NCBI GenBank assembly: GCA_023399105.1
Contig: JAEWQT010000188.1
Coordinates: 1 to 15,291, forward strand
Direction: 5' to 3'
DNA: 15,291 nucleotides
Origin: Pseudomonadota bacterium
Lineage (GTDB): Bacteria; Pseudomonadota; Gammaproteobacteria; Pseudomonadales; Oceanobacteraceae
Shown here: positions 13,599 through 15,291 of the stretch, piece by piece
Layout of the letters: each line of letters begins with the position of its first letter
Position numbering within the stretch: position 1 is the first letter of the stretch
The notes under the pieces: generated by a model
Told to the model about the DNA's origin: nothing
Databases searched by the model: none
Seen by the model: only the letters and a program-made list of their open reading frames with translations
Position numbers and translations under genes: made by a program

Positions 13599-14441
13599 TC
13601 AGCCCTTGCGGCGGCTCATAAAGGCCAGTTTTTCCAGCAGATGCACGTCCTGCTCGTTTTTCAGCAAGGCACCGTACAGCGGTGGGATAGCCTTGGTGCT
13701 ATCGGCATTGCGCAGCACATCCGGGCCAATATCGTCAGCCATCAGCAGCTTCAGCCAGTCGATCAGCTCGGAGGTAGAGGGTTTTTTCTTCAGGCCCGGC
13801 ACTTTACGCACATCGAAGAACACATCCATGGCTTCGCGCACCAGCTCGGCTTTGATGTTGGGGAAATGCACATCGACGATGGCTTTCATGGTGTCACGAT
13901 CGGGGAAGTCGATGTAATGGAAGAAACAACGGCGCAGGAAGGCATCCGGCAGTTCTTTTTCGTTGTTACTGGTGATCAGGATGATCGGCCGGTGCTTGGC
14001 GACAATGCGCTCCTGAGTCTCGTAAACAAAAAACTCCATTTTGTCGATTTCCAGCAACAGATCGTTGGGGAATTCGATATCGGCTTTGTCAATTTCGTCA
14101 ATCAGCAGCACCACCGGCTTGTCGGCGGTAAAGGCCTGCCACAGCTTGCCTTTCACAATGTAATTACTGATGTCGTGGACGCGATCAACACCCAGCTGGG
14201 AGTCGCGCAGACGGGAAACGGCGTCGTATTCATACAGGCCCTGGTGCGCCTTGGTGGTACTTTTGATGTGCCACTGGATCAATTCAGTGCCGAGGGATTC
14301 CGCCAGCTGTTCTGCCAGCATGGTTTTACCGGTGCCCGGCTCCCCTTTCAGCAGCAGCGGGCGCTGCAGCGCGATGGCGGCATTCACTGCCATCTGCAGT
14401 TCCGGTGTGGCGACGTATTGCTGGGTACCCTGAAACTTCAT
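13599..14441 (-). CDS. MoxR-family AAA+ ATPase
   Basis: The 280-residue protein has Walker A GEPGTGKT (33-40), Walker B LLIDEID (112-118), sensor-1 ITSNN (156-160) and an arginine-finger region at DAFLRRC (166-172). The helix insert typical of MoxR proteins is present around 120-150. MoxR ATPases form hexamers and act as chaperones for complex assembly or metal-site insertion together with VWA partners. The next gene, four bases downstream, is that partner. The start ATG has AGAGG five bases upstream, and a good promoter lies 42 bases before it, so the pair can be transcribed independently of the acidic-tailed protein upstream. Confidence 0.93.
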   Translation of the reverse strand: MKFQGTQQYVATPELQMAVNAAIALQRPLLLKGEPGTGKTMLAEQLAESLGTELIQWHIKSTTKAHQGLYEYDAVSRLRDSQLGVDRVHDISNYIVKGKLWQAFTADKPVVLLIDEIDKADIEFPNDLLLEIDKMEFFVYETQERIVAKHRPIILITSNNEKELPDAFLRRCFFHYIDFPDRDTMKAIVDVHFPNIKAELVREAMDVFFDVRKVPGLKKKPSTSELIDWLKLLMADDIGPDVLRNADSTKAIPPLYGALLKNEQDVHLLEKLAFMSRRKG

Positions 14442-14482
14442 ACTGACCTCTTATGCCAATCACTGAGACAAAACAGGCCGGG

Positions 14483-14511
14483 AGTATAAGGAGGGGCAAG
14501 GCCGCCAGCAA
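14483..14511 (-). promoter_or_regulatory. Sigma70-type promoter for moxR-VWA
   Basis: On the minus strand TTGCTG (14511-14506, TTG core conserved) is followed after exactly 17 bp by TATACT (14488-14483, five of six). Transcription would start near 14476, giving a leader of about 35 bases with the AGAGG ribosome site before the ATG at 14441. The 121-bp gap to the upstream gene has no terminator-like hairpin. Confidence 0.65.
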
Positions 14512-14562
14512 GCCGCGCTCCGTGAAGCGACGGCCAGTGGCGAAGTAAGAGCAGTGCAATAA

Positions 14563-15291
14563 TCAGCCGGATTTCGGGGGTTCTTCGTCGTCCTTGCGGT
14601 CTGGCGCCGTGTCGGTATCAAACTCACCCCAGTCATCCATCTCATCCAGGGGATCCGGATCAATGGAAAAATCATCAGCAAAATCATCGGCAAAATCCGG
14701 CGAAATATCCGCATCGGCGCCCATATCAGACAGATTGGCCTGGGGGGCGGCACGCTCACCCTCCTGCAGTGGAATTTCCTCTTCGGCTTCACCGTCAAAA
14801 GCATCGAAATCACCGGCAAACTCTTCGTCGCTGAGTTCTTCGCGGATCAGGTCGTCGGGGACAGCTTTCGGCGACGGAGTTTCTTCGGCCACCACCGGCT
14901 GACGCTTGCGCAGCCACCAGGCAGCAGCGCCACCAAACAGGGCCAGATTGGCTGCTCCGAGTAAGGCATAAACCCACCAGGCCAGACCTTCCTCCTCGAC
15001 TTTAGCCGCCTCTGCCGCCGCCTGCTGTTCAGCAAACCGGGCCTGCAAATCCACCACCGGCGGCGCGGCCTCAGGCTCTGGTGCCGGCTCTTCTGCCTGC
15101 GCAGCAGACTCTGCTGAGGGTTCCGCCACAGGCTCAGGCACAGCAACGGCGGCGGTTTCTGCCACCGGTGGCGTGCTGTCTGATATTGCAACTGCGCCAG
15201 AATCTTTGTCAGTCGCCGCCAGAGGTGCTGGTTTCAGCGCGTGATCGGGTTGTACCACCACCGGGGCAGTCAGCGGGAAGGTGACCTGAAT
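14563..15291 (-). CDS. C-terminal part of a single-pass membrane protein with acidic tail (possible TIGR03503 family), 5' end off the window
   Basis: The last 242 residues are visible and the frame is open to the window edge, so the start lies beyond 15291. The visible part has a Pro/Ala/Glu-rich low-complexity region (about 25-85 from the edge), a short helix, then one membrane segment (WWVYALLGAANLALFGGAAA) followed by RKR, so the C-terminus is cytoplasmic. The tail of about 110 residues is very acidic, with a repeated DFADDFADDF and ending DDEEPPKSG. Layout (exported N-terminus, one C-terminal helix, acidic tail) and the MoxR-VWA neighbour remind me of the gammaproteobacterial TIGR03503 proteins; FimV is less likely because its C-terminal domain is absent. 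This family link is memory-based and unverified. The acidic tail could be bound by the MoxR/VWA pair. Confidence 0.6.
   Translation of the reverse strand: MQVTFPLTAPVVVQPDHALKPAPLAATDKDSGAVAISDSTPPVAETAAVAVPEPVAEPSAESAAQAEEPAPEPEAAPPVVDLQARFAEQQAAAEAAKVEEEGLAWWVYALLGAANLALFGGAAAWWLRKRQPVVAEETPSPKAVPDDLIREELSDEEFAGDFDAFDGEAEEEIPLQEGERAAPQANLSDMGADADISPDFADDFADDFSIDPDPLDEMDDWGEFDTDTAPDRKDDEEPPKSG

Noticed and set aside
13593..14489. 298-codon plus-strand open frame opposite the MoxR ATPase
   Set aside because: It is antisense to a gene with intact Walker A, Walker B and sensor motifs; the composition (H/Q/F-rich) is typical of a shadow frame.
14563..15291. FimV identity for the acidic-tailed membrane protein
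   Set aside because: The C-terminal FimV domain is absent and no LysM is visible; only the membrane segment plus acidic tail is shared.

Overview
The window comes from a GC-moderate gammaproteobacterium. Best guess is a marine Oceanospirillales-type or Pseudomonas-related lineage; this is inferred from protein flavour (FadD, PhaJ-like, MoxR/CoxE-like) and gene order, not from a marker gene. No RNA genes, insertion sequences, phage genes or CRISPR arrays are visible, and codon use looks uniform.

Region 1 (1-2880) is a lipid-metabolism block. A long-chain acyl-CoA ligase (fadD, minus strand, 3' end off the window) diverges from a plus-strand pair: a monoacylglycerol-lipase-like alpha/beta hydrolase and a MaoC-fold (R)-specific enoyl-CoA hydratase. 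A fadD / hydrolase / PhaJ-like set is also remembered from Pseudomonas aeruginosa (PA3300-PA3302). Together the genes would release fatty acids, activate them to CoA esters and divert beta-oxidation enoyl-CoAs. A perfect bidirectional terminator (2886-2915) closes this block and the next.

Region 2 (2928-12303, minus strand) is a compact ten-gene operon, and it is the most interesting part of the window. In transcription order it encodes a periplasmic redoxin, a small exported protein of a conserved family often mislabelled 'AraC', a Q-rich exported repeat/coiled-coil protein, a 950-residue TPR lipoprotein, a 201-residue TPR lipoprotein, a 92-residue exported protein, a TolQ/ExbB-like channel, two different TolR/ExbD-like proteins, and a TonB-like protein with an AgmX/PglI-type C-terminal domain. 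Motor genes (one ExbB, two ExbD) plus an AgmX-type transducer plus TPR lipoproteins match the ancestral core from which the Myxococcus Agl/Glt gliding machine is thought to have evolved. In gammaproteobacteria its job is unknown. I infer a proton-powered, envelope-spanning force-transducing complex. One ExbD copy carries Asn where the family has its proton-carrying Asp. Cysteine pairs in three periplasmic components, with a thioredoxin-fold gene at the head of the operon, suggest a redox-assembly link. Most junctions are 4-nt overlaps or gaps of a few bases. The one real gap (101 bp) lies before exbB and holds a possible internal promoter.

Region 3 (12413-15291, minus strand) holds a MoxR AAA+ ATPase followed by a CoxE-like VWA protein, driven by a good sigma70-type promoter (14483-14511) and ended by a likely hairpin terminator (12371-12403). 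Upstream is the C-terminal part of a large single-pass membrane protein with a very acidic tail, possibly the TIGR03503 family. MoxR/VWA pairs usually act as chaperone-like remodelling modules; the client here is unknown and could be the acidic-tailed neighbour or the envelope complex downstream.
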